A stretch of 64,000 bases of DNA. It comes from Lepturacanthus savala (taxonomy: Eukaryota > Chordata > Actinopteri > Scombriformes > Trichiuridae). This document shows, in pieces, positions 11,141 through 21,780 of this stretch (positions are counted from its first letter, which is position 1; each line of letters opens with the position of its first letter). The DNA lies in assembly GCA_030544235.1 (NCBI GenBank), contig CM060464.1, positions 22,065,652-22,129,651 of the forward strand. Reading direction: 5' to 3'. A program made the position numbers and the translations under genes. The notes under the pieces are model-generated. The model ran no database searches. It saw only the letters and a list, made by a program, of their open reading frames with translations, and was not told where the DNA came from.

Positions 11141-11382
11141 GCACAGAAACTCTGGAGCTGTTGGTGGTTCTGATTCTAGTTCTGGTCTGAACAATTAAAA
11201 ATAATAGTAATAATATCTAAAATCATCACACAAATATAGAACTCCAATAAATTAAAATAGAAAAATAGTTTATGACACTTGCATGTTACTCACAGGCTTT
11301 AATGACCTTTCTTTTTATAGTTCCTGAGAAAAAAAAAAAACTAAAATTCTTCATGTTCTAGTGGACTGTGAGCTCTCTGGGG

Positions 11383-11384
<2 letters not shown>
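11141..11384. other. AT-rich non-coding stretch
   Basis: No gene seen. A poly-A run lies at about 11328-11340. Confidence 0.4.

Positions 11385-11425
<41 letters not shown>
11385..11425. repeat. (CA)20 microsatellite
   Basis: Uninterrupted CA repeat. A purine-rich patch follows at about 11500-11570. Confidence 0.95.
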
Positions 11426-11427
<2 letters not shown>

Positions 11428-11891
11428 GCCAGAGTGCCGAGGTAAGCGGTATTTGACAGTAAACCTTCAGGGAGATAGAGAAGCTTTTTCTGTCCAGAGG
11501 GATGGAGGGAGAGGACGGGTGGGAAAGGGAAAGGAAATGACAGAGGAGCAGGAAGTGAAAAGATGGAAGTTATATCACAAATGGTGAGAGGTCAGCTGCT
11601 GTGATTTGAGACCAATATTAATCCAATTACTCAATATTAGTTATATTTCACATCTCATGATTATATATATATTTTTTTCTTGTAAGAGAACTCAACTCTT
11701 TTTCCACTACTAACTACTTTTTCAAACTAAACTATGTACAACCACCAGGATTGTCCAGTAAATGTAAATATAGCTAGTGAAACTAAAAGTGTAATAACTG
11801 GTCTATTACATGTAATAGAGAGTTTTTATATAAATAACATATAAACAGAGTGTGTCTGTACACACTGAACAGGAACACACTTGGAAACACA

Positions 11892-11893
<2 letters not shown>
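11426..11893. other. Non-coding stretch between two CA arrays
   Basis: A purine-rich patch at 11500-11570, then AT-rich sequence. No gene recognised. Confidence 0.4.

Positions 11894-11935
<42 letters not shown>
11894..11935. repeat. (CA)21 microsatellite
   Basis: Uninterrupted CA repeat. Confidence 0.95.
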
Positions 11936-11937
<2 letters not shown>

Positions 11938-12562
11938 GGAACAGGGAGGGCTTACATCATATTTAGGCGGTGGCTGTAGGAACAGGCTTTTAACCAAAGT
12001 GGAAACAGCAGCTGAGACACCTACTGGATAAAAGTGAGACTCTCTGTCCTCTTCTGTCATCCCTTTGTTTTAAATGAACCTCATATCTCTCCCTTTTTCT
12101 TTTAGCCTTGTGCTACTTTTATCCACAAAGACTTTATGGGTTCATAAAGCTTGTCCCACCACATTGACCCCCAAATACACATAAACAGGTTCAGGCTCGA
12201 AATCTCCTGTCTTCCTGGAGCTATCTGTTGCTCGATCCAACTCTGTGTCTCACCTCTGTGGAGAAGGGAGGACAAGTTAAGCTGTCGGTGAGCGGAGGTG
12301 TGAGAGATGTCAGTCAAATGGCTGTGCTGTTACGACATTATACTTCTACAATGTCTAAGCACTACTCACACTTTATATTTTGATGGACAAGCTCCAAGAT
12401 GTTCTTTATGTGTGACAAAATGTCAAAATTCCTCAGTATTTGAGGCCACTAGGATCCTCGATGAGGTGACGGCACTTTTTACGAGCACAAGTTTCACCCA
12501 ATTAAAATGAGTCAATATTCAGTGCTTGCAAAATCACAATTGGCATTGGTAGTTTCTCATTA
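11936..12562. other. Non-coding stretch
   Basis: Frames of 67-71 codons on both strands (12102-12510) have no recognisable domain. No repeat family seen. Confidence 0.4.
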
Positions 12563-12704
12563 TGTCAGTGTATGTGTGTGTGTGTGTGTGTCAGCATGGT
12601 GTGAGCAGCCCCTCCCCTCACAGAGCATTTCGGTGCTGCAGCAGCATTTGCGTGACAGTCTGCCTTCACTCTGTCCACAGATTTAAAAAAAAAAAAAAAA
12701 AAAA
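12563..12704. repeat. (TG)n microsatellite and 20-bp poly-A run
   Basis: A TG run lies at about 12570-12591. A run of 20 A lies at 12685-12704 in a patch of higher GC. The poly-A is not preceded by a polyadenylation signal or by any recognisable retrogene. Confidence 0.8.
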
Positions 12705-13359
12705 GGCGCCACTGCCTCTAACGTTCCACTCCTACCTCGCCTCGGATTTGTAAAATGTCCAAAGTCAGCAGACTCAAGCTAATTGGGGAACTTGGCAAGC
12801 TGCTTGCTTTTTGACGAGAAAACGTAGTTACCTGGATGGAAGTCCAATTCTATGATTTACATGTTGGATCACCATCACAGGCAGTCATCACCGGTTCTTG
12901 TGAATAAATAAGTACAACTAAAATAAGCTAGGCTTCAAATAAATGAATAATAGAGTGAATGAAGTTATTTTGTGTATGAAAACTCTGGTTTATGCATTTT
13001 ACTTAATACTTTATGCTGCATCTGTTGTGTTCATTGAGCCACTGATTTATTCATGTAAGTTTATGAAAAACAAAACAAAAATAAAACAAATAAATTGTAA
13101 ATAGTTCTCTTACTCTCGTTCTCTTACAAAAAAAAACAGTGATCTGATGGACAGGTCTGTAAATAGTTTCCTATAAACAAAAGGCATATACCAATGTTAT
13201 CCTTTATGGGTTATACGTCACATTATATGTGATGAATAAAACTTGAGTGACTGAACTGAAAGAGTGACATTTGCTGTACATCGTTGATACAGCTTCCACA
13301 TTCACCAGACTCCAGAATAATGGAAGATGACACACACACACACAGACGAACACACACAC
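12705..13359. other. Non-coding stretch
   Basis: No gene. AT-rich, with AAATA-type runs near 13070-13100 and a short CA run near 13330-13350. Confidence 0.4.
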
Positions 13360-13502
13360 AAAGAGGTTAAATACCTGGGTCTCGCTCTACTGTCTTGGTC
13401 AAACTAATATAGACTAGTGAGACCGATGCATACGAACTGAAGAAGCCTCTTGGATAAGAGGCGAAACGTCTTCCTAATCACATAAAAGTCCAGTTGCCTA
13501 TG
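13360..13502 (+). repeat. Dispersed repeat fragment ('gaggcgaaacgtcttc' family)
   Basis: 'gaggttaaatacctgggtct', then 'actgaagaagcctcttggat' and 'gaggcgaaacgtcttcctaa', then 'aagtccagttgccta', is a word order I associate with a very abundant teleost dispersed repeat. Its class (LINE tail or other) is not decidable from this fragment. Confidence 0.5.
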
Positions 13503-13649
13503 ATTCAATTTCGGAGAGAGAGAAATAGAGAGATGACCTGGATGAATGAGGATATTTACAGATACAGCTTTGGAAAACATAAGAGACTAATGCAAACCAG
13601 TCAGTTTTTCTTATTGCAAAATGCAATGGTCTCTATTTTTTTTCCAGAG

Positions 13650-13757
13650 GTGTACACTGGTATCCAGCATTTTACACCAAGCAACTAATTTATTAATCGT
13701 TCAATTAATCCAAAAATTAATGGATTATCAAAATAGCTGTTAGTTGCAGCCCTACCT
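13650..13757 (+). repeat. 3' end of a 'GGGCTGCAACTAA' MITE
   Basis: The fragment ends in 'gttagttgcagccctac', the reverse complement of the family's left terminus. It shares 'cattttacacca' and the run of TTAATTAAT-type words with the copy at 14445-14808, only 700 bp downstream. Confidence 0.65.
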
Positions 13758-14443
13758 GCAAAGATCCACAGCCTCATCAATCCCGGGGAAGTGGCTTGTA
13801 CAGATGTCAGGTAGACAGTGGTTTTCCATCCACAACTATCTGCGCAGTGGGATGAACTGAAGCTCCACATCCATCTCAGCAAACACCAACAAAGATGCTA
13901 TGGTTCAGAAATCCTGTGCCAGATGTACAGCGATCCTCTTAACCTAATTGTACATCCTGTTTGTAATGCAGCTTTTACAAGTGTTCAGCTGGATGGACGA
14001 GCTGTTCCAGCAGGACAGAGGCAATACATTAAAAAACGGTGGAAGGATTGCTCCTCCGCATTCGTTCCCTTATCTCCAGAGCAGCGAGGCCTAGGATGAT
14101 CCCCACATAAAACGAACAAGTGCTCAAAATCAATGTAACGGACAACAGCTTTTTTGTTACCTGTGGGTGTAGTTAATTACAGGGGTCACCTTCACGGTGG
14201 CGTTGGAGGAGGCGACAAGGGAGAGCACAGCTGAGAGAAATATAAAGAGCGGCAGCTGTGACTTCTTGGTGGAAGCATGAGTTCAACAGAGATTTTCATC
14301 TAACATCCAGATATGGGAACTTATGACTGTGTTCAGTCCGACCATCATCACAAGCAATACCACAGCTCACATCAGTCTAAATGCTGAAGCTCTACTCTGA
14401 TCTGATGATCTTGTAGCTCCTCTGTGACACAGCACACTCTCAC
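13758..14443. other. Balanced stretch with a 93-codon unassigned open frame
   Basis: Between two MITE copies lies about 690 bp of balanced composition. A plus-strand frame at 13818-14099 encodes 93 residues of mixed composition (for example 'QWDELKLHIHLSKHQQRCY') that I do not recognise. No splice sites or partner exons are convincing. It is probably not a gene. Confidence 0.2.
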
Positions 14444-14444
14444 G

Positions 14445-14808
14445 TAGAGCTGCAGTGATTAATCCATTAGTCGCCAACTATTACAATAATCTGTAACAAT
14501 TTTGGTAATCAATTACTCAATTTGAGTCATTTTTAAAAGAGAAAATTTCCAAATTTTCTGGTTCCAGCTTCTCAAATCTGATTATTTTCTGGTTGCTTTA
14601 GTCTTCTATAATAGTAAACTGATGATCTTTGGGTTGTGGACTGTTGGTCTGGACAAAAAAAAGATATTTTAGGTTGCATCTTTATCTTTGGGAAACAGTG
14701 AACAACATTTTACACCATTTTATGAACCAAACAACCAATCAATTAATTGTTAATTGATAGTTAATTAGGATTAATTAACTATCAAACTAGTTAGTTCCAT
14801 TTCTACTC
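14445..14808 (+). mobile_element. MITE of the 'GGGCTGCAACTAA' family, near-complete
   Basis: The left end 'tagagctgcagtgattaatc' and right end 'ctagttagttccatttcta' are degenerate inverse complements. The interior has 'ggttccagcttctcaaatct', 'agtcttctataatagtaaac' and 'ctttgggttgtggactgttg', a combination I know from a very common teleost non-autonomous DNA element. It has no coding capacity. Relatives lie at 9950, 10890, 13650 and, as a terminus only, 25630. Confidence 0.7.
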
Positions 14809-16750
14809 TCAAGCCATGAGATGCTCCACAGGTGTAGTGTAGCATCAGAGAACAGTCACACTGATGCAGATAAGAAAAGTGAAGATGGATTTTAATGTGT
14901 TACTGTATCTCTATTACTCGTGCCAACTTTGATGTTTAAAGGTTGTTTTTTGATAAATTAATGATTTAATAATTCTCAAATTACTGTAGTATTGAATGGT
15001 ATAATAGATTTGAGAGAATCCTAGGTATCCATCATCTAAAGTTATGGTTGAAGTATAATTTGACCTTTTCCTTTACCAATAAATCCCAATTTTTCGTAAG
15101 GCAGCAGCAGCAAAAGAAGCCTGAAGGCTAAGCTTCTTCAAAGGAAGAAGTACAGACTGACACTTATGTGAATCACTTTATACTGACTATTTTTTATTGC
15201 AGAGAGATTTATTTTATCGGAAAGGAGGACAATCTAAGTTTGGAGGAGAAGCCGGTTTATTGATAGACTGTTTTTATTTGTCCTATCTCTGTGTTATTTG
15301 TGATCTTCGGCAGATCCTGTCGCATTTTTGCCAACATTTATGTGAAATCCCTGGCTTTAAAGTGACTCTAACAGTGAAATATGTGTATTAAAGCTTAAAA
15401 ACTAATACATTTATTTATTTATTTATAAAATAAAAATTTAATTAAAACAAAATGGTCATAAAAATCATTCATTGGCTAAGTTTCTTTGATCATGTTTTTA
15501 TTTTTATTTTTTTTTTTTATGCACAATCCTGTATTTTTTTCAACATTTTTTTCCCAACGAGGATGTTTTTAAGGCTAATTTTACATTCAGTACTTTTTGG
15601 GAGTTTGAAGACCAGCCAACTTGTTTTTTAGAGATCACAGGATTTCTAAAACTGAATTAATATCACTCATATAAACACAAAATTGACTTGTTGGGAAAGC
15701 TTTTGGCTTGTTTCTCTCGTATCTGGCAACACTGGCTAGAAGCAGGGGAAATGTGAAATGTCCATTTGTCACGAGTGAAGTGCTGCATCGTAACCGCACC
15801 CACTGGTGGACAAAAATTTTAAAAAGAATAGGTCATAGAATTCAGCATCATGAGACGCATTGAATTTGAGAAAAATAATTGATCAAAAGAACTAAAGAAT
15901 AAAGGTAAAAAGTCATTTGAACAAAGAAACTTTTAATGTGCTTTTACAAAGTTTAATTTCAGTAACATTTTTTATAATGTACAATATTTTTTCTACACTT
16001 TCAATATAAAAGTCTCATATATGTTGTTCCATAGCTTTCACATTTTGTTTATATCAGTCAGCTTGTGAAATTCATATTTTCAACAGTGCCTAAAACCAGC
16101 ATAATGTACATAGTCAATGAGTTGTTTTGTCCAGAGTATGTGTCTGTGTATTTTGTGGCAGCCATTAAACCAAACAAGAATAAGTAGAACAGACCGGAGC
16201 ATTTGCTCTTTCTCTCTGTCCTATGTTTTATATGCTCTTTTTCTCAGTGTCTCCTCAATCGTCCATCCATACATCAACCCCAAATCCACCCTTCCAGCTA
16301 TTTCCAGGAGAGTGACACAAGATAAAAATATGTCACAGAGTTCATGAATTTTTAACAGAGACACACACACACGCGCCAAACCCAGTCCCTCCTCTTCCGG
16401 TGGACCCCATGAAAATGTATTTCAGAAAACAATATGTACACTAGTGAACAGCGAGAAATAATCATTTTGTATCTTGTTTCATTTGTACCATGAATTACAC
16501 ACATGATGTTTGTCAATGTATATCACAGCATCAATTATGTGTAGAAAATGTCCCTATTTGTGTGAAACCATTCAGTGAACTACATTTCTTGTCTCATACA
16601 TTATACCTCACCATCACCAATATGGATGCATGTTGATGAAACGTATCTTATCTGGTGTGTGTATCTGGCGACTCATTCTTTTTCTCAAGTTGAAGTGAAA
16701 CAACAAGCAAGACCCACTGCCTGTGTCAATTCATTTTTGTACAAACATAG
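14809..16750. other. Non-coding stretch
   Basis: About 1.9 kb with no gene recognised. It holds a (TTTA)n run at about 15404-15425, a T run at 15507-15519, and a short CA run at 16363-16372. The frames of 61-76 codons have no domain. Confidence 0.4.
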
Positions 16751-16756
16751 AAGCAG

Positions 16757-16840
16757 CAATGTTAGCTTCAGCAGCTCTGGGCTAATGTTGGGTTATGATT
16801 AGCTTCAGTGGCTCTGACTTAATATTAGCTTTAGTCTCTT
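16757..16840. repeat. Two tandem copies of a ~37-bp unit
   Basis: 'ttagcttcagcagctctggg' plus 'ctaatg' is followed after 37 bp by 'ttagcttcagtggctctgac' plus 'ttaata'. It is a simple local duplication. Confidence 0.6.
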
Positions 16841-17280
16841 GGGTGTGTAGTCTTACTAATTATTATGTAGACACAATAATTGTATTTTCACAGTCTTATA
16901 ACCCAACAGTTGAATGATAAACTGCAAAATTATTAATGGTATGATTCAAATGGCTCAAAATGTTTGCACTTGCTGTTGTCAACTGTACATAATTGTTTTC
17001 TGAAAGAAGGTATTATTGGTTCCACTGGAAGAGGACAGATTTAGGCTATATGGAGCCTGATGTCATAATTTCACCTTAAAGTTAATGAAAACGTTCACAC
17101 ATTAAATACTCAAAACAACCAATAGAAAATCTGAACTTTTTGTATATCTGGATTTTGAAGAGTAGACAATGTTCCAGCCTTAAACAAAACAATATAGACA
17201 CACATCCATGCATGCACAGTCCACCTTATGAATAAAAACCTAAGTTCATCACCACAGAATCATGATTGCTGGTGGTTGGT
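16841..17280. other. Non-coding stretch
   Basis: No repeat or gene recognised. Confidence 0.4.
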
Positions 17281-17395
17281 ACCTTCAGACGGGATTATGT
17301 CATGAAGGCTCACAAATGGTGTTTTATTCATTAAGTGTGTTTTTAGCAGTCAAGGAAAGCTCAACACTGAAAGTTGCCCTGCCCTCTTTAAATGA
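17281..17395 (+). repeat. Block X, copy 1 of a local direct repeat
   Basis: 'ggtgttttattcattaagtg' plus 'tgtttttagcagtcaaggaaa' corresponds to 'gatgttttattcactaaagg' plus 'tgtttttggctgtcagggaaa' at 18636-18725. The two copies lie about 1.35 kb apart in the same orientation. Confidence 0.6.
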
Positions 17396-17860
17396 CCTAC
17401 ATAAAGATTAAGTAGAAATAATTGACCTCACTAATGCTGCACTCACTTCCAAAGTCAGGATAGATTACTTCCACCATGAAAGAAATGCATCTTCATAAAT
17501 TCCGCCCATCCAATAATAACATTCATATTCCAATTATGAACCTGAATGAGATAGATGGAATGTAGTTATTTTAATACCAATGCATGTTTACACCTCATCA
17601 TCCAATTTTCTGTTTGTCTTCAGCCTCTGCTTAAGCCGTGTTTGCATGGTAATAATATTTGTGTATTTAAAAAATGTGATATCAAAATTTACATGTAAAC
17701 AGATTAGCGAGACTGTATAGGAATATGAGCTTTTGTAAGAGAAACTGAGAGCATAAATACACTCACTAAACATCTCACTATAGTAGTGTTATAGAAGACT
17801 TTGCTCAGAATATTAATTTCATGACATGCAGGGAAAAGGCATCACTGTGATGACTAACAA
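17396..17860. other. Non-coding stretch
   Basis: AT-rich. A 61-codon minus-strand frame at 17588-17773 has no domain. Confidence 0.4.
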
Positions 17861-18260
17861 TGAGCTCTAGCTGTTTGCTAATGGCGTTTTCAAACTTTAC
17901 ATGCGGTAGCTACCTGTCAAAAGTTTGAAGACATTTTATTTGAGAAAGTGAGAAAGACATTTGACTAGTACTACACCAGCAATTGAAGACATTCAGGCTT
18001 CTTGTTATAGGAAGATTTTACCAGCTCTAGCTAGCTGATTACGCTAATGGTCCGATAAAGAAGTCCATGTGTACTTGATTGCATATATAATACTGTGCCA
18101 AAATACAAGGATAACATCAGCATTTTCACCAATTCATGAACCGGATAAGGTTGTCATGGAAATAAGGGAAAGCATTGTTTTTGCATAGCGTAAAGCTATT
18201 TGGTTCTAGCATAATAAGAAAGTTTAAAAACTGAGTTTTTAGAATGAGAACTGATTTTAA
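17861..18260 (+). repeat. Block Y, copy 1 (uninterrupted)
   Basis: It shares with 19822-20520 the ordered words 'ctctagctgt', 'actttacatgcggtagctac', 'gtcaaaagtttgaagacatt', 'ggaagattttacca', 'gtccatgtgta' and 'tagcataataagaaa'. Unlike the other copy, the 'gattac' and 'gtccatgtg' segments here are only about 20 bp apart, so this copy shows the empty-site arrangement. Confidence 0.7.
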
Positions 18261-18635
18261 ACATGATGCTTACATAAAAAAGTTTTTCATTTGTTGATCT
18301 CCAAATCCAATATAGAGCAGCAAAGCATAGTTAAGTAATATTAGCGCACAAATATAGTAGCTAACGAATATAGCAGCTAACTTACAGACAGTTGGGAAAC
18401 ACTATTGTCAGAATTCAAAGCTAACTTACCCGTGTGATTCGTGCCACTTGCTAATTATTGTTGGAAAATTGCTATTTGTGGAAGGGATTTAGTGAAGGTT
18501 TAGGTCAACTAGTGAGTGGAAAAATCTGAGATTCATACACTCTTCATATACCTGTAATATCATCTAATTTATATCTGTCCCTGGTTCCTCCTGCACGACT
18601 GCCCTCTGGAGTCCTAATGTTTCTGGCTGTTGGGG
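18261..18635. other. Non-coding stretch
   Basis: AT-rich with several 'gctaac' words. No gene. Confidence 0.4.
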
Positions 18636-18725
18636 CCGTCAGATTAGATTATGTACCGAACCTTAATAGCTGATGTTTTATTCACTAAAGGTGTTTTTGG
18701 CTGTCAGGGAAAAACACCCAGTGGA
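18636..18725 (+). repeat. Block X, copy 2
   Basis: Counterpart of 17281-17395. Confidence 0.6.
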
Positions 18726-19021
18726 GGGCACACACATTTGCGTGCCTACGATTGAAAAAACAAAGATAGACAAGATGTTCTTACCCTTATCAAATTATTA
18801 GCGCCTGTACTCGGCTTAAATGTAAGCAGCAGTAGACTCCTGCCAAATAGAGTAAGATGATAAATTGAATATGTCTGATTGGAAGGAATGAACAAACACA
18901 CACACACTACAAAAGTTTCAGGGTTTAAAAAAGAACTTGGAAGAGCTGTATGAAACCGCTCAACATCACTCCTCTCATATGATGTAGGTCACCAACATCA
19001 ATATGTACACAGCAATGTATC
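18726..19021. other. Non-coding stretch
   Basis: No feature recognised apart from a short CA run at 18896-18908. Confidence 0.4.
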
Positions 19022-19490
19022 TTACCTGTTGCATTTTATCCAGAGACACCTGTTTTTTTTTTTTTTTATCAGCCAGAAAGGTAAAGAAAAAAGTGAAACC
19101 TCTTGTCTCTCGCTAAAAAGTGCTGCAGGGATGATGTGTTTTTGTAGGCCAACCCAGAAATTTACATAGCCCTTGTTCCCACAACCAAAAAAAAAAAACC
19201 TCAGGGATTTTTCCATTGGAATTTTGAAATAATCTCTGCAGCCAATACAAGGCTGTGATTTTTTCATCTTTCTGAAGGATAACTGCATCCTCTAGATGTA
19301 AAAACAAAGTGAAATATTGACTTCCAAATTGACTAAAATGCCAACTCATTTCCTGGTTTAAGGATATCTTTCTGCAGCACTCTACTGAATACTCTACATA
19401 CTGTAATAATCCCAGGCATCTTTTCCTTTGTCCAGTTTCCCTTAAAGGCATAACACCATAAGAACGCCAACCAACATTAACAGAACACAC
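19022..19490 (-). other. Unassigned minus-strand open region
   Basis: Two overlapping minus-strand frames (88 and 125 codons) cover 470 bp of moderate complexity. The longer reads, for example, 'SLNQEMSWHFSQFGSQYFTL', with a poly-Phe stretch from an A run. I do not recognise a family. It could be a decayed transposon frame or chance. Homology search is the only way to decide. Confidence 0.2.
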
Positions 19491-19821
19491 TTAACACAGG
19501 TTATCACAATACTTTTAAAGGGTAAGTAATGGCCGCAGTTTTTTTTGTTTTTTTATGTAATTCAGTTCTTGACCTAGCATATGTGCATTCGATTTGAAAT
19601 ATCACATTAGTTGCATTAAAAGTGTGATTATCTTAATCAAAAACTGCTTTCCCGTGGTTGGGTTGAGCTTGGCGGACCCCATTTGACATGGAAAAGCAAC
19701 AAATAAATAATTCAAATTCATGCTTATTTGATTGATGTTGATGGCTATTGATGTAATTTAAATAAAAAAATATATAGACAAAACAAGCTAATGTGATGGG
19801 CTGGTAAATCAAGATTAGAAA
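19491..19821. other. Non-coding stretch
   Basis: AT-rich. No feature recognised. Confidence 0.4.
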
Positions 19822-20520
19822 TGGGCTCTAGCTGTGTATTAGCAGGTTTTTCACACTTTACATGCAGTAGCTACCAGTCAAAAGTTTGAAGACATTTTAC
19901 TATTCACTTCAACTGCACCTGCAATTGACCTTTCTAAATTCAAATTTGAGACATTAGGCACAGACATAGGACGATTTTACCAATTTTAGTTCGCTAATTA
20001 CCTCTGCCAAGGTCTGTCAGCAAAAAGTTTAAGGCCTTAAAAAAAGTTTAGGCCGAATTTTTGTCCGATTTTCAGTGAATGTTGGGGATTTTAACATTAA
20101 CAGATGATCACATTTTGGTAATAATATGGAAGAAATCCTGGTTTGTACATTAATTTGAATGTTTTGTTGTCTGGTAGCATTGCAGTAAATGGACCTTCGG
20201 CGAGGCACCATTGTTTGGGGCCACATGGTGGTGATATCTTGCACCTGCCCCCACAGACCCTACCAAGTATAGGACAACAATGTTGGGTGGGGGTCACAAG
20301 GTTAAAACTACAGTCCATGTGTAATCCATGGCAACATATATAACATTCTGCTAAAACTAGAATAAACTCAGCATCTTCACCAGTTTTTGATCCAGCTAAG
20401 GTTAGAAGACTTAGAAATAAGGAGTAGCATTTTTTTCTTGTTTTATAGTGTAAATCTATTTGGGCCTAGCATAATAAGAAAATATCATAGTGAGAATCAG
20501 GATTTTGCATAATGCCCTCA
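19822..20520 (+). repeat. Block Y, copy 2, split by another repeat
   Basis: The left part (19822-20000) and right part (20311-20520) are homologous to 17861-18260. About 310 bp of unrelated sequence lies between them. Confidence 0.7.
20001..20310 (+). repeat. Dispersed repeat ('cctctgccaagg...tctgtcagc' family), copy 1, nested
   Basis: It starts 'cctctgccaaggtctgtcag' and contains 'gattttcagtgaatgttggg', 'aacagatgatcacattttgg' and 'ttggggccacatggtggtga'. The same word order appears at 27755-27973. I associate this with a widespread fish repeat. Its position inside block Y copy 2 shows that it arrived after the block Y copies separated. Confidence 0.65.
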
Positions 20521-21084
20521 AAAAGCTAGAAACGACCTTGCTAGTTTAATTTTTTTTCCCTTGCTAAACTGTAGCATAATATTGGAGTATTACTTTTCGA
20601 GACAAATTTTATTATAAGGTTGGTGCCATAGATGCCCAAGGAATTGTAGTTTCAGATGATACCAGCACCTTCACTTTAGCTTTAAAACAAACTGATATTG
20701 ACATTTACATGGGTGAAACCCTTTTTTCACCATCACTACCTTAAAAATAAAATATGTATTATTCTAAGTTTGAACATTTTTTTGAAAAATGTTGGGAAAT
20801 TCTGTAAAAAGTGATATATTAGGGCCTTTAAGTAGCATGACCTGCAATGGAGTATTTTGCAGTAGTAGTAGTAGAGAAAGAACATTCAAAATCCGAGCAT
20901 CATCTCATCAAAACAACCACCTTTCACCTGCACAAACATAGATATTTAGTTTTGAATATTTTAGGCTGTCGTCTCCATCAAAGCCACACTATTAAAATTC
21001 ATCACTGTCGTCCTATTTCTCTGGCAAATTGACTTGGCAGCCGTTGGCTAATGGGTGGTTTGGAATGTGTGTGCATGTGCGTGA
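20521..21084. other. Non-coding stretch
   Basis: AT-rich. Contains an AGT triplet run near 20862-20873. No gene. Confidence 0.4.
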
Positions 21085-21116
21085 ATGTGTGTGTGTGTGT
21101 GCAGGTGTGTGTGTGT
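21085..21116. repeat. Imperfect (TG)n microsatellite
   Basis: TG repeats with a 'gcaggtg' interruption. Confidence 0.85.
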
Positions 21117-21519
21117 TAGAGCTTCTGTACTGGATAAATGCATTCAAATGTGGCCTATAGTGCTGTAGTTTAGTGTTATCATGTTGTATTAGAAAAGGCA
21201 TATTCACATTTTCACATCACAGACATTAGATCTATGCAGACTAGGGTTTATATGCAGAACTCAAGTTTATTAGCTGGATTTTAAGAATCGAGTGATGGTT
21301 ACGATCACATGGTGTTTGCAGAGATTTTGGGGAGTTTTGGTGCAGGGCTTTACTTGGATTAGCAGCCTCGTCTGTGAACTAGTGTGAAACAGAAGAAATA
21401 GCGTGTCCTCCTCCATGTTTTGAATTGTCTGTGTGTGTATGACTTCAGCTCGAGCCATTAAAGTTCGTCAGCCTGTTTATTTCAGATTATTTTCAGACAA
21501 TCGCAGTGGTGTGCATATC
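21117..21519. other. Non-coding stretch
   Basis: No feature recognised. Confidence 0.4.
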
Positions 21520-21780
21520 GTGCTCGCAATAATTAGCATTGCAAATCTCCAGGCTTGTTTGGGAACATCGGCTCATTTTTTTTCCCCTACTTTTTTAATT
21601 TAACAAGTATTTGCCTCCTGCTTCTCTCTCTACAATCACACCCCCCTCCCCCCCGGTGTCCAGCTCAAATCCTCAGATAACCACATCATTTTATCATTTA
21701 GCAGTTTTAATTTCAAACCGCCCAATTAATTTATCCTCTCTTCCTCCTCATCGTCATCCTCCTCCTCCTCTCTAGGCTTT
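21520..21780. promoter_or_regulatory. Candidate conserved non-coding element with homeodomain and octamer-like sites
   Basis: 'gcaataattagcattgcaaa' combines a TAATTA homeodomain core with an ATTGCAAAT POU-like site. 'ccgcccaattaatttatcc' adds another TAATTA-like core. Flanks include a C run at 21641-21654 and a (TCC)n run near 21740-21772. This resembles developmental enhancer cores in composition, but conservation is untested. Confidence 0.25.

Noticed and set aside
12685..12704. Poly-A run, considered as the tail of a processed pseudogene
   Set aside because: No AATAAA-type signal at the right distance, no recognisable coding sequence upstream and no target-site duplication.
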